Shown here: positions 32,690-43,205 of the stretch, piece by piece | Layout: every line of letters begins with the position of its first letter | Position numbering within the stretch: position 1 is the stretch's first letter | Assembly: GCF_042477335.2 (NCBI RefSeq) | Contig: NC_091255.1 | Location: forward strand, 30,172,501-30,236,500 | Length of the DNA: 64,000 bases | DNA from: Ovis canadensis | Lineage: Eukaryota; Chordata; Mammalia; Artiodactyla; Bovidae | Direction: 5' to 3' | The notes under the pieces: model-generated | Told to the model about the DNA's origin: nothing | The model's input: only the letters and a program-made list of their open reading frames with translations | Database searches by the model: none | Program-made: the position numbers and the translations under genes

Positions 32690-32862
32690 TTTTAAAATAA
32701 GAGACCTTCAGGAATTCCCTGGCAGTCCAGTGGTTAGGACTCCAAGCTCTCACTGCAGAGGGCCTGGGTTCAATCCCTGGTTGCGGAACTAAGATCCCAC
32801 AAGCTTTGAGGCAGGGCCCAAAATTTAAAAAACTAAAAAAAATTTTAAAATAAGAGACCTTC
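32690..32862 (+). repeat. CHR-type SINE with 20-bp target-site duplication
   Basis: The SINE (32710-32842) with A-rich end is bracketed by a perfect 20-base repeat at 32690-32709 and 32843-32862 (beginning ttttaaaataag and ending accttc). The preserved long duplication argues for fairly recent insertion. Confidence 0.95.
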
Positions 32863-33019
32863 TGCAGACGGTGGCAGTTTGGATGCCCAAGGGTCCTAGA
32901 CTCTAAGTCAGTGTCCAGCTTGGCCAGAATTCCATGTTACAATCTAGAAGCTCACTCTTGGTGGGGAGGACTCAGGCTCTATGGACCTACCACTAAACAG
33001 CCTAACCAGGCCAGCTCCA

Positions 33020-33306
33020 TAGCCAGCAGCCAAATCTGGCTATAGAGCCCCTGAAATGTGGCTCATCCACGCTGAGATATGCTATACATATGAAACACAC
33101 ACTGGATTTCCAACAGTACCAAAAAAATTTAAAATATCTCATTAACAGTGTATGTAGACTACATATTGAAATGATAATATTTTTGCTATACTGAGTTACA
33201 TAAACATTTAAAAAGTTAATGTCATCTGTGTCTCTTTTCTCCTTTTAATATGCCTACCAGAAAATTTAAAACATGGCTTGCATTGTATTTCTATCGGGCA
33301 GCACCT
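33020..33306 (+). mobile_element. hAT-class MER element, near full length
   Basis: 'tgaaatgtggctcatccac', 'aaaatatctcattaacagt', 'attgaaatgataatattttt' and 'cattgtatttctatcgggca' follow, in order, a non-autonomous hAT/Charlie element common in mammals (MER1/MER3-type; exact name uncertain). Confidence 0.65.
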
Positions 33307-33485
33307 GGCCTGAAGGATAGAAGAAACCTGACATAAAGAAGCTTTTTTTTACTTAATAAAAACTGGAAGAAACAAGAAAGAGCCAAGAAGTCCCCAGGGT
33401 GACTCATAGTAGCAAGATTACCAGGTAAACGGGTTCCCGGACTAGGGAGCCGGGTTTGCGCTGCACTGTGAGAGGCTGGGCTTGT

Positions 33486-33502
33486 GGCGCCATCTAGTGG
33501 CC
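33486..33502 (-). promoter_or_regulatory. CTCF-like motif between TRARG1 and BHLHA9
   Basis: Minus strand reads GGCCACTAGATGGCGCC, a close match to the CTCF core (CCAC/GxAGxxGGCGC). Lies 2.4 kb upstream of TRARG1 exon 1 in unique DNA. Motif seen; occupancy inferred. Confidence 0.55.
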
Positions 33503-34630
33503 TGGTGCTGATGAGGGGAAGGACCAGAGATGAGAGTGGGGACCAGGGAGGAGGGGGAGAGACGAGGACAAGGAGCGCCTGGTTTGGGCTCCGGGACTGG
33601 TGAGCCCAACGCAGCCAGCTGCTCCGGCTGCAGCCTGGTAATGCCCCCACCTGCAGGTGCCACCTCCCCTCCACCCCCACTCTCAACTGAAGTCTTCACT
33701 GGAAGCCCATGGGCCAGGTCCATAGGGCAAAGTGGGTTTGGTTGCGCAACGTGTTTTTTAAAAATCCACTTCACATAAAAACGGGGATTGCAGACTTTTA
33801 ACGTGAAGATCTGGGAAGCCTGGGCCCACTTTCTGCAGAGCAGCCAGAAGCTAAGCCCATAGCAGCCTTTAGAAGGGAAGGCGCTGAGCTCCCCCTCGGA
33901 TTCCGCCTGCACTCCCACCCGTGGGCCCCAGGTGCGGGTCTGTGCTATAAGCCCCTGTAGCTACACAGGTGGTATCCTCCCTTCTGTTCTGCTGTGGGCT
34001 GACCTCCCTGCTCCCTAGTATGGTTGCAGGTCACTGAAGAAAGTCATTCCCCTCTCTCTGCCCCATCCCCAATGAGCTGTGAGGTCTTGGGGAGGGGGCA
34101 GGTGTGCCCCCAGCTCCCTCTTCATGCGCTTGGCTCACAGTGACGGCTGACTGGAGGAACCAAAGGAAGATAAAAGCACCAATCAAGTGCCCAGGGTGTC
34201 CACACGGCTGCTAAATCCACCTCTACCTGCCTCAACCTGAGTGCCATCCTGGGCTTTGAAGAATTCTGAGATGGAAACAATGGTATGGAAAGTGGACCTG
34301 GAGTGCGCAGAAACACAAACCTCAGAAGGTTAGGTCAGTTTGAGCCTAATGCAAGAAGAGGTAAAAAGAAAGAAAAACCCTGTAACTGTGACCACAAGCC
34401 TTTTTATCCTCAGTATCGCACTGGGCATCGGGAAACCCTGTGGGGCTGACAAGGTAGGAGTAATTAAGCAAATTCCACTTTTCACTGAGGCCCACCTGGG
34501 CCCAGCTCCCCTGCTTCAGGCAGCCTTCTGGTGTCTACACACACATACACACGAGTGCAAAATGTGAGCAAATCTTGATGTGGCCATTCACCTATCAGCA
34601 AGCACCCCAGTTTCACATCCAGTGAGGTAT
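33503..34630. other. Intergenic unique DNA
   Basis: No repeat recognised. ORFs at 33291-33918 on the minus strand overlap in two frames and are not recognised. Confidence 0.45.
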
Positions 34631-34853
34631 GTGTGTGCTAAGTTGCTTCAGTTGTGTCCGACTCTTTGCGACCCTATGGTAGGGACTGTAGCCCACCAGG
34701 CTCCTTTGTCCATGGGATTCTCCAGGCAAGAATACTGGAGTGGGTTGCCATGGCCTCCTCCAGGAGATCTTCCTGACCCAAAGACCGAACCCGTGTCTCT
34801 TATGCCTCCTGCATTGGCAGGTGAGTTCTTTACCACTAGTGCCACCCTGAGTC
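34631..34853 (-). repeat. Bov-tA SINE
   Basis: Inverted element 'gctaagttgcttcagttgtg' to 'ccactagtgccaccctgagt' with a small duplication 'ggtaggga' in the body. Confidence 0.92.
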
Positions 34854-35789
34854 CCTTCAAAGGAATCCTTGCTGTCTATGCTCAAAACATTTCCCCACTC
34901 CTCTTTAGAACGTGTCCTGAGCAAACAAAACTTTCACTTTTAAAAACAATTATCAAGAGCCGAATGGATATTGACCCTGTTTACATCCCCCAAATTCTCT
35001 CCAGGTCGCTTCCTGAGCCTACCTGTTGGTCCACACTTATAAGCAGCAGGCACAGGCCAGTTTGATCTGCTTTCCCTGCTACCATTGCTGGCATCCTGTT
35101 GCAAATACCTGAGTTTGCTTTGCCCAAGCCTGTCTGGTTAAGTATCTGTGTTGCTTCAAGCCTTTCACTGTTAGATACAGTGCCACTGGGACCTCCTTTA
35201 AAAAAAAAAATTTTTTTTTCCTTTTGAATTACTTTCTTGGGGTATTTTTACTGTGATTTTGCCAAATTGTTCTCTACCAAAAAAAGGAACAGATACACAA
35301 TACAACTAGAAATCTGTAAATGTGCCCCTTTCTCCACATCTCTGACATTTGGGTCTTAACGATTGTTATTTACTTTTGCTGGCATGTCTCATTCACAATG
35401 TAAAAAGTGCTATAATTGTTATTATTCTCTGCCCTTTCCAAGTTAGCCCTTTCTCTCTCTCCTTTGAACACTACTTGAGTACTCTGTGGGGATTAATCTT
35501 ATAGATACATAATTTCTGTCTTTAGGTGTATCAGTCATGCATCTCTTTCCGCTGTGGTTTTTACAGCTCTGACTTCTATGTGTGTCTTCTCTTTCCAGAA
35601 CTTTCCTTTTTATATTCATTTAATACCTATCCTTGTACTACTTTCCACTACATTTGGATAAACCTATGTGGTCTTGGTTGATAACTTCCATGTCTTCAAT
35701 AATCAGGGATGTAGCTTCTTTTCACAGCAAATCAGTCATCTTGGAGAACGGATATGGTTTTAGGAAGCAAACAAAGAACTCAAGCAGGG
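34854..35789. other. Intergenic AT-rich DNA
   Basis: T/A-rich text around 35195-35420 may be an old, unrecognisable transposon. No gene seen. Confidence 0.35.
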
Positions 35790-36101
35790 TTCCAGAAAAC
35801 CTGCTGTTGCTGCTGCTGCTGTTGCTGCTAAGTCGCTTCAGTCATGTTCGACTCTGTGCGACCCCAGAGACAGCAACCCACCAGGCTCCCCCGTCCCTGG
35901 GATTCTCCAGGCAAGAACACTGGAGTGGGTTGCCATTTCCTTCTCCAATGCATGAAAGTGAAAAATGAAAGTGAAGTCACTCAGTCGTGCCCAACTGTTA
36001 GTGACCCCATGGACTGCAGCCCACCAGGCTCCTCCACCGTGGGATTTATCAGGCAAGAGTACTGGAGTGGGGTGCCATTGCCTTCTCTTCCAGAAAACCT
36101 G
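35790..36101 (-). repeat. Bov-A2 dimer SINE with 14-bp target-site duplication
   Basis: Two inverted Bov-A units joined by the 'gcatgaaagtgaaaaatgaa' linker, headed by a (ctg)n tail. Bracketed by the perfect repeat 'ttccagaaaacctg' at 35790-35803 and 36088-36101. Confidence 0.95.
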
Positions 36102-36399
36102 GATGGTGCGTAATTAAAGATATTCTGGTCTAGCACCCTTTAAAAATCAGGGAGAGGAGGGGGTACCTGTTAGGTCAATAGATACACATGTGCACACACA
36201 AAAATTCACATATCTACACATTTCTGTAAACATGCCAGGCAAATATTTACTTATCATCTTGTAAATATGCAGATGTGTGCCCTCAAACAGATAGCCCGGA
36301 TGAAACAATGTTAATAACTAATGTGTTGCACCTTCCCATGCATTCTCTCCATTTAACAGCTCTACAAATGGAATTTGTCTTAATATTAAATAGCTTTCA

Positions 36400-36585
36400 T
36401 GCAGTGAGTGATTTCGTAGGCTAGGCGCCATGCTAAGTGCCTTAAATGCATTCTCTCTTTTAGTCTGCAGAACAGCCTATGATATAAGGACTTACTTAGT
36501 CCATTCTACCGGATGTAAACACCTAGGCTCAAAGCCCTTAAGACGATTTGCCAAGGTTACTCAGCTGGTAAGTAAGGAGACAATA
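36400..36585 (-). repeat. MIR SINE
   Basis: Inverted MIR: 'gccatgctaagtgccttaaa', 'gcctatgatataaggactta', 'ccaaggttactcagctggta'. Confidence 0.8.
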
Positions 36586-36634
36586 CTTCCACATCCTCAA
36601 ACTGCCTTCAGAGTCTGCGGCACACTCCCCATCT

Positions 36635-36652
36635 CACCTGCAGGGGGCGCCC
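36635..36652 (+). promoter_or_regulatory. CTCF-like motif between BHLHA9 and TRARG1
   Basis: CACCTGCAGGGGGCGCCC on the plus strand resembles the CTCF core. It is in unique DNA and points in the opposite direction to the site at 33486. Confidence 0.45.
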
Positions 36653-38082
36653 TCTCCCTTCCAGAGCTGAGCGTGCAAGCCAGGGAAGCACTCTCATTTC
36701 TTTTCATCCTGGAACTGCGAAAAGCAGGACTTGATGGTCATTTTTATCATGTTTCCAGAGAATACAAACCTGAGGCTGAAGCAAGGTGGAAGCACTGTCC
36801 AGGCTTGTCTGTCAAAAAATTATAATATGCAAACACTACCAATTGTGGAACACCTTCAAATTGCCAGAAACCGCCTGATGAGTGAAGGTTAATACAGCCA
36901 TCCTGAGGTGGAGCCACCTGTGTCAGAGGTGAACCCCTCCCCCACCGCCCCGCCCCAGCCTTAGAGAGGTTAAGTGGGCACACACGTATTAAGTGCAGAA
37001 CAGAGCCTGGATCCCAGGACAGCCTGGCTCTTTCCTTTCTGCTGTCAGACCATGGTACTACCCCTCCCTGACAGAGGACGCTCAGTGGGCAGGCCTGGGG
37101 CCAGGGCCCCACATTTTGCTCCTGGTGGGGCCCCAAGAGCCCACTGCCCCAGAGTCTAAGGCTCTTCATGATCTGTGACTCGGCCACCCGCCCTGTGAAA
37201 TGTGGAGCCCTGGGGTCTGTGGGCCTGGGGACCGGATGCCAAGTGTGCCGGCCAGGGTCTCACTTGCCGAAAGCAGAGACGCCTGTAATTAGGATGATGA
37301 GCCTCATTTCAAGTGCTCTGGGGACCCCTCACTCCTCCCTGGGAGACTATGGGCATCTCTCCAGTCTCTGTGGGGTCCCCCATTCTGAGCTGTGGAACTC
37401 CCCCCGCCCCCAACTCTCCAAGGAGACCAGCAAGCCCTCAGGCTTTCCCTGTCATGTCTGGGTCCTCATAGCGAGCAGCACCAGCGATATGAGCCCTGTC
37501 AGTGAGGCTGGACGTGAGCTCGGGGTGCTCATCTTAGAGACAGAGCAGCTGTCCAGCCTTCTCAAGGGGGGCCAGCTGCCGCTCCCTCTTCTGCAGCAGC
37601 CTTGGCCCAAGCCCCACTTTCCTGGATTCCAAATCTGCCCCTCATCACAGAGGCACAGTCCACACTCCCACTCTTCCCCGGGAGCCTCACCCGCCCATCG
37701 CTTGGGGTACAAGCGGGATTTACTGATGCCCCCCAAGTCCTTGGCCCTGCCCCCAGCTTCCTTCCCTGAGACTGGCCCACAGCCTGCTCTCACTGCCACG
37801 CTCTCTGTGGCTCACGGCAGATGGCAGTTCTGACCACATCGTCAGCCTCCCAGACTTGCTCCTCATCTCCAGATAACGTCCTCTCCCACAGGGCCCCTCA
37901 CAGTGCTCGGTCACACCTGGGCTCTTGGAGGAACCAATGTCTCCTAGTACCTACCTGTGGGCTTCAGGCCAGGGACCCATCATTCCAGAGTGAGGCCCCA
38001 GGCCTCTTGGGGCCTTCCCGCCACCCTGGGTTCCTGGGCCCCGTGGAGTCCTGCTAGCAGACAGAGATGACAGCTCCTCCTT
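36653..38082. other. Intergenic unique DNA downstream of BHLHA9
   Basis: Repeat-poor. The 221-codon plus-strand ORF 37168-37833 is the longest here but is not recognisable, has competing minus-strand ORFs, and its left end has L2-like words ('aggctcttcatgatctgtga'). I do not call a gene. Confidence 0.4.
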
Positions 38083-38088
38083 TTTATT
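38083..38088 (-). terminator. BHLHA9: Candidate BHLHA9 polyadenylation signal
   Basis: AATAAA on the minus strand about 450 bases after the BHLHA9 stop codon; the first canonical signal downstream that I find. Confidence 0.5.
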
Positions 38089-38479
38089 TGGCTGCTTCTG
38101 ATGGCCTCCCCCAGACCACAGACTTGGGGCATCAGCACAGGCTGGGGGAGGGGACCCCCGCTGAGTCATCAGACCCCATCAGGTACCTCCCACATAAACC
38201 CCCCACTTTGTCCAAAGGTCTTCATTTATCCTTAAAAAAAATTTTTTTTTGTAAAGCAAGAGACAATAGGACTCAGAGGCACCGAGATGCAAAAGTCACT
38301 TTCCAAGGAGAGTTCACGTCCAAAGGTAAGAGCTCAGAAGAATCCGGCTCCTGGCTGGGTTCCCAGGATTCTAGGAGGTGCGGCCCAGTCTCCAGAGTTC
38401 CTTCCCACCAACAAAGCGCCTCCTTTCCCCATCAGGCTTCAGCCCATTCGGTTCTGCCAGGGATGGCTTTCTAATCTTC

Positions 38480-39090
38480 CCGTTCTGTGGTCATCCTGCC
38501 GCTGGCTCCTTTCGGGCCCTTCAGTGCGCTCGGTGCCCGGTCAGGAGTGTTGGTGGCCCAGCCCGGGGCCCGCTCGCAGGAAGCCCCGTGGCCAGGCCGA
38601 GGGAGCCCCGAGACTTCGGCGCCAGCTTCCGTGGGAGGCCTGGGCCCAGCCCGGCAGCGCCTCGGCCGCCGCCCTGGGCCGCCCCAGGGGCGTGTGCGGG
38701 TGGCACGAGGCGCAGCGCGGCGCGAAGGGCCCGGCAGGCGGCGGCGGCGGCGCCGGCGAGCTGGAGCCCAGGTCTCCTGCGTCCCCTCCGCGCGCGGCCT
38801 GCCCATGGCACTCCTGGTGCCCGCAGGGCCAGCGGGGCGCGGGGCTGGCGCGCAGCACGAGGGAGAGCGCGGCGATGCGGTGGATGGCCCTGCGCAGCGT
38901 GGCGATCTTGGAGAGCCTCTTGCCGCCCAGGTCGTGCCGCAGCGCGCGGCGCAGCGCGTTGAAGGCCTCGTTGTAGTCCAGGATGCGCCTGCGCTCGCGC
39001 ACGTTGGCGGCCATGCGCCGCGCCTTGGACCGCACGGGCCGGCTGCGTTTTTTACTCCCGGTCACCTCCTCCGCCTCGCCCAGACCTCGG
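38480..39090. promoter_or_regulatory. BHLHA9: CpG island over the BHLHA9 coding region
   Basis: Very CG-rich (gcgcgg, gcggcg words throughout), covering most of the single exon, as is common for developmental transcription-factor genes. GC content forces long open frames on the opposite strand too. Confidence 0.8.
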
Positions 39091-39218
39091 GGGCCGCCGT
39101 TCTCTCTCAGCACCCCAAAATCCCTCCCAGCTTCCAGGCAAGAGTTCCCCAAGTCCTGAGGAGAGCCCTCAGCCCCCTTCAGGCCCCTGAGGCCTGGTCC
39201 TGGCGCGCCTCGGTGCAT
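38541..39218 (-). CDS. BHLHA9: Class A basic helix-loop-helix protein 9, single exon
   Basis: Intronless, 225 residues plus TGA, against about 235 in human. The start at 39216-39218 (GCCATGC) gives [10 protein letters not shown], matching the human N-terminus MLRGAPG as I recall it. The bHLH domain is at about 66-121: basic region [20 protein letters not shown] (N72, E75 and R76 are the E-box-contact positions), helix 1 FNALRRALR, loop HDLGGKR, helix 2 [21 protein letters not shown]. The tail is Pro/Ala/Ser-rich and ends GLGHQHS. BHLHA9 is a nuclear transcription factor expressed in the limb-bud apical ectodermal ridge; in people, 17p13.3 duplications including it are linked to split-hand/foot with long-bone deficiency, and missense changes to mesoaxial synostotic syndactyly (established). 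No break in the frame. The frame stays open for 159 more codons upstream (to 39695), probably by chance. Confidence 0.96.
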   Translation of the reverse strand: MHRGAPGPGLRGLKGAEGSPQDLGNSCLEAGRDFGVLRENGGPRGLGEAEEVTGSKKRSRPVRSKARRMAANVRERRRILDYNEAFNALRRALRHDLGGKRLSKIATLRRAIHRIAALSLVLRASPAPRWPCGHQECHGQAARGGDAGDLGSSSPAPPPPPAGPFAPRCASCHPHTPLGRPRAAAEALPGWAQASHGSWRRSLGAPSAWPRGFLRAGPGLGHQHS

Positions 39219-39861
39219 GGCCTCCTCCCGGGCCTCGCTGCCCCGGCTCCGGCTCCCAAGGCTGACAGTCCACCTTCTGAGCGTGCACTCCTGCAGCCTG
39301 GACACTCCGGGACAGGCCCTCTCTAGCTGGGGCTTTATGGCACCACGTGGCTCTCCGCCCTCCTCATCCATCCATCTCCCTCCTCCTCCTGCTTTATGAC
39401 CTGCCTCCAGGTAGGTTGGTGAAAGAGGAACCCAGAGGGAGGAACCATGCAGATTCTTGTAGGAAGGGGCCAGGTGGGCAGCGGGACCCGCCCAGGGCAA
39501 TGCTCCAGCCACGGAGAGACCTGGCCCGGCTTCACTCCACGGCCTCTTTGGGGTGGCTGGGGTCCACATTCTTCGGCCTGAGTGCCTAATCTGGCCTGCG
39601 GGCAGGAGAGCTGATAGGTACACAGAAGGGGCCCGGGGGTAGTTAAGTGTGTTTAAAGAACCCTGAAAGTTTTGTCCAGGCCTGTGGGCAACCACAGGGC
39701 TGTCACAGAGGGTAGCATGACTGTTCCAGCAGGATCCATAAGAGAGGGGGCAAATCAGAGACCACAGGGCCCTGCAGTTAAGATGGACCTGGAGTTTATG
39801 GCTCTTTCAGCTTCCAGAGTGAGGCTGGCTGGAATTTCGGGCTTGGGTTTTGCTTGGGCCT
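39219..39861 (-). promoter_or_regulatory. BHLHA9: BHLHA9 upstream region
   Basis: Repeat-free 0.6 kb before the start codon. TATA-like 'cataaag' words on the minus strand near 39328-39336 and 39391-39398 are the only core-promoter hints; the true start is not visible. Confidence 0.3.
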
Positions 39862-40152
39862 TATTCACCCTCTCAGAGAAGGCAGTGGCACCCCACTCCA
39901 GTACTCTTGCCTGGAAAATCCCATGGATGGAGGAGCCTGGAAGGCTGCAGTCCATTGGGGTCACTGAGGGTCGGACACGACTGAGCGACTTCACTTTCAC
40001 TTTTCACTTTCATGCATTGGAGAAAGAAATGGCAACCCACTCCAGTATTCTTGCCTGGAGAATCCCAGGGACGGTAAAGCCTGGTGGGCTGCCGTCTATG
40101 GGGTCGCACAGAGTCGGACACGACTGAAGTGACTTAGCAATATTCACCCTCT
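39862..40152 (+). repeat. Bov-A2 dimer SINE with 12-bp target-site duplication
   Basis: Two Bov-A units with the 'actttcacttttcactttca' linker (39874-40140), bracketed by 'tattcaccctct' at 39862-39873 and 40141-40152. Inserted directly beside the following Bov-tA. Confidence 0.95.
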
Positions 40153-40375
40153 AGGTTTCCCAGGAGGTGCTAGTGATAAAGAATCTGCCTGCAATGCAGA
40201 CACCCGTTTGATCAAACTCAAAATGCAGCTTGATCCTTGAGTAAGGAAGATCCCCTGGAAGAGGGTATGGCAACCCACTCCAGTATTCTTGCCTGGAGAA
40301 TCCCACGGACAGAGGAGCCTGGCAGGCTACAGTCCACAGTGTTGCAAAGACTGAAGCGACTTAGCACAGCACACA
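40153..40375 (+). repeat. Bov-tA SINE
   Basis: Head 'aggtttcccaggaggtgcta', an internal partial duplication around 'gatcaaactcaaaatgcagc', and the Bov-A body to 'ctgaagcgacttagcacagc'. Confidence 0.9.
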
Positions 40376-40910
40376 CATACTCACCCCTTACATCTCTTTA
40401 GCTCTCTCTTCTGCAGGCAGAGCAGAGCTGAGTGCTAACTCACAGGGTAATGGAGATTGTCTTGTGGTCCACTGGCTCCTCTTGTGGTACCCACCAGGGG
40501 CATCTTTTGGAGTCCAAAGTCATTGAGTAGCTCTGTCTCAGGACATAGCACTGCTGTGTTATGAACTCAGTTAACCCACCCCCACCCCTAGGGATTTAAA
40601 ATTTATATAGGGTCTCAGAAAAAGAATAATGTGTAAGCCTAGAGAAAGAGCCCCCTCACCACCACCGCCCAGTGGAATTTCAGGCATCCACAAGTAAGTT
40701 ATATGGAGCAGGAAGGTCAATCTCATTCTCGTTCACAATCCAGATGCCTCCAAATTGCCAAGACTGTGGTATCAGCTGGGATGGGTATGGAGTTCACACC
40801 CATCTTGCCAAAGAGCAGACCAATAACCCTGTTATTTCAAACTATGACTTGCTCCTTGGAGAAGAAGAATAAGGTTGTTATTTTATTTTCTGTGTTGCCT
40901 ACTAGTCTCC
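40376..40910. other. Intergenic unique DNA
   Basis: No gene or repeat recognised. Confidence 0.45.
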
Positions 40911-41201
40911 AAGTACCCTACTGCTGCTAAGTCGCTTCAGTCGTGTCCAACTCTGTGGACACGGGACACTCCATAGACGGGAGCCCACTAGGCTCCTCTG
41001 TCCCTGGGATTCTCCAGGCAAGAATACTGGAGTGGGTTGCCATTTCCTTCTCCAATGCATGAAAGTGAAAAGTGAAAGTGAAGTCGTGCCCAACTCTTAG
41101 TGACCCCATGGACTGCAGCCTACCAGGCTCCTCCATCCATGGGATTTTCCAGGCAGGAGTACTGGAGTGGGTTGCCATTGCCTTCTCTGCTAAGTACCCT
41201 A
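40911..41201 (-). repeat. Bov-A2 dimer SINE with 10-bp target-site duplication
   Basis: Inverted dimer (40921-41191) with 'aagtacccta' at 40911-40920 and 41192-41201. The first unit carries a duplicated 'ggacacgggacact' segment. Confidence 0.95.
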
Positions 41202-41774
41202 AGGACATTGTATTTCTCTGTTCCCCAAACCTGAAGTATCTGTGAAATTTAAAAGTGAATGAAAGCAGCTAGAACTGGATGTTTTGTCCTCTAAAGTCAG
41301 TCGCCTCCCATTGTCCTAAAAACACACATATAATCGTAGAGAAATGCAGACCTCAAGCAGGATTCGGCCCTAAGCGTGTCCACAGGTGTCATGGGTGCAT
41401 CCAGGGTCTCGTGGGTCTCAGTGTGGGAGGCAGGGAAAAAGGTCAAAGCCCAGGCAGAATGGTTCCCGAGAGTCACATTCCACAGCCACCTCTGCTCCCA
41501 CCCCATCCTGTGTCCCTTAGCCCCCCAAGGCTCCTCCAGAGAGAGCTAAACCACTTTCCTGCTCAGCGGTCTTGCCGAGCCCCTCAGGAAAGCCTGGCCG
41601 CTGGGCTCAAAGGCAGACAGATCAGGAAGCAGCAGGTGGACCTTTCAGTCCCGGAAGAGCCAGGGAGGGGTGATTTGTTGGCAAGGCAGGGACAACTCTC
41701 CTCAACCACCCCCAGCCAAAGGCTCCTTCCAAAACTTCCCCCTTCAAGGGCACAGTTGGACATACGAATGCGTA
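41202..41774. other. Intergenic unique DNA
   Basis: The 197-codon plus-strand ORF 41279-41872 is not recognisable and ends within a MIR; not called. Confidence 0.45.
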
Positions 41775-41997
41775 TGGTGCTAAGTGTATTTTTTAACATA
41801 CATTATCTTAATCTCATAGCAATCCTGTACAGATGGCTCTATTATTATAATAATACCCATTTTACAGACTAGAAACTGAGACTCTGAAAGTGTGAAGTTA
41901 TTTGCCCCAAGTCAAAGGACTAAGCTGCCGCCAAGCTAGGATTTCAAATCAGCCAGTGTGGTTCCTATTTGGAGACCAAGCTTTTAACCGCTCTAGG
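41775..41997 (-). repeat. MIR SINE, nearly complete
   Basis: 'tacccattttacagactaga', 'tatttgccccaagtcaaagg', 'aagcttttaaccgctctagg' in inverted MIR order. Confidence 0.85.
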
Positions 41998-42661
41998 CTG
42001 GGCCTGCATTCTGGGTTTCCCAACCAGCAGCCCCCACTGACCACCTGTAGGTGATAGAGGCCTTGCCTCTGCCCTTTGAAACAAGTCATTGAGATAGTCA
42101 AATAGTTTCAACCACCTGTGGGGGGAAAAAAAAAAAGCGCTTGACTGATACAGAGAAAAGGGGGAAAAGGAGGGAAGAACCTCCAAACGAAGAGAGACAA
42201 GCAGGGAAAAAGTAGAGAATATGGGCTGGAAGCTAGGAGCAATCCAGAGCGCCCAGCTGTGCCTGCCTTCTGGACTGAGATTCGCTGCCTGCGATCTCCT
42301 TGGCTAATTCTAACTCTGTCCCCAGCTGAACTGACGGCTGCTGGACCCGAGGGGGAGCACCAGAGAACATAAGTGACAGGCCAGTGACTACCTGCCAGCC
42401 TGACCCCAGACTGCAGGTGAGCCAGGGCCCGGGGAGTCAGGAGTAGCCTGAGGGGACCCAAGAACAGCCCACACCAACCTTCATGCAGGGGCTGGAGTTC
42501 TGGATGCAGTTCAGTGGCCTGCAGTTGGTTACCAGCCTCCACTGCTTGCTAATCTTTCCTTCTCTGGGAAGCCTGCCCTGAACCCTTCACTTCTGTGCAT
42601 TACCCCATCTTAGAATTTGGCAGAACATGTCCATTTTTCCCTTCCTATTTATTATTTTTTA
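41998..42661. other. Intergenic unique DNA
   Basis: A-run at 42125-42136. No gene recognised. Confidence 0.45.
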
Positions 42662-42860
42662 AAATTATCTGATGGCTCAGACTGTAAAGAATCTGCTCGC
42701 AATGCAGAAGACCTGGGTCAGGAAGATCCCTTGGATAAGGGAATGTCTACCCACTCCAGTATTGTAGCCCAGAGAATCCCATGGACAGAGAAGCTAGGCT
42801 GGCTACAGTCCATGGGGGTCACAAAGAGTCAGACACAACTGAGCAACTAACACATTCACA
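42662..42860 (+). repeat. Bov-tA SINE, diverged
   Basis: 'ctgatggctcagactgtaaa' to 'gagtcagacacaactgagca'; an internal deletion removes part of the B-box region. Confidence 0.88.
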
Positions 42861-42894
42861 TTTTTCACTTCTTTTCATTGCACTTTTTTCCCCT

Positions 42895-43090
42895 TATTAA
42901 TTTTTTAAATTTTTTATTGAAGTATAGTTGATTTACAATGTGTTTCAGGTATACAGCATAGTGATTCAGATATATATATACACACACACACCACTTTTTC
43001 AGATTCTTTTCTCTTATAGGTTATTATAAGATATTGAGTATAGTTCCTTGTGCTGTACAATAGGTCTTTGTTGGTTATCTACATATTGTA
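42895..43090 (-). mobile_element. L1 3' end, inverted
   Basis: 'tattgaagtatagttgattt', 'tatagttccttgtgctgtac' and 'ggtctttgttggttatctac' are inverted L1 3' UTR words; contains a small (ac)n near 42980. Confidence 0.8.
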
Positions 43091-43099
43091 CTTTTATGT

Positions 43100-43205
43100 T
43101 CATGTTGCATCTGTATCCAGGTGACTTCTGTATTCCCAGTTCCTAGCACACTGCCTGGTACAGGGTAGGTCCAAAGAAATGATTGCTGAATGTTGAATAA
43201 ATGGT
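43100..43205 (+). repeat. L2 LINE 3' end
   Basis: 'agcacactgcctggtacagg' and 'gattgctgaatgttgaataa'. Confidence 0.65.

Noticed and set aside
37168-37833. 221-codon plus-strand ORF downstream of BHLHA9
   Set aside because: No recognisable protein content, competing minus-strand ORFs, L2-like text at its left end, and no splice or promoter context.
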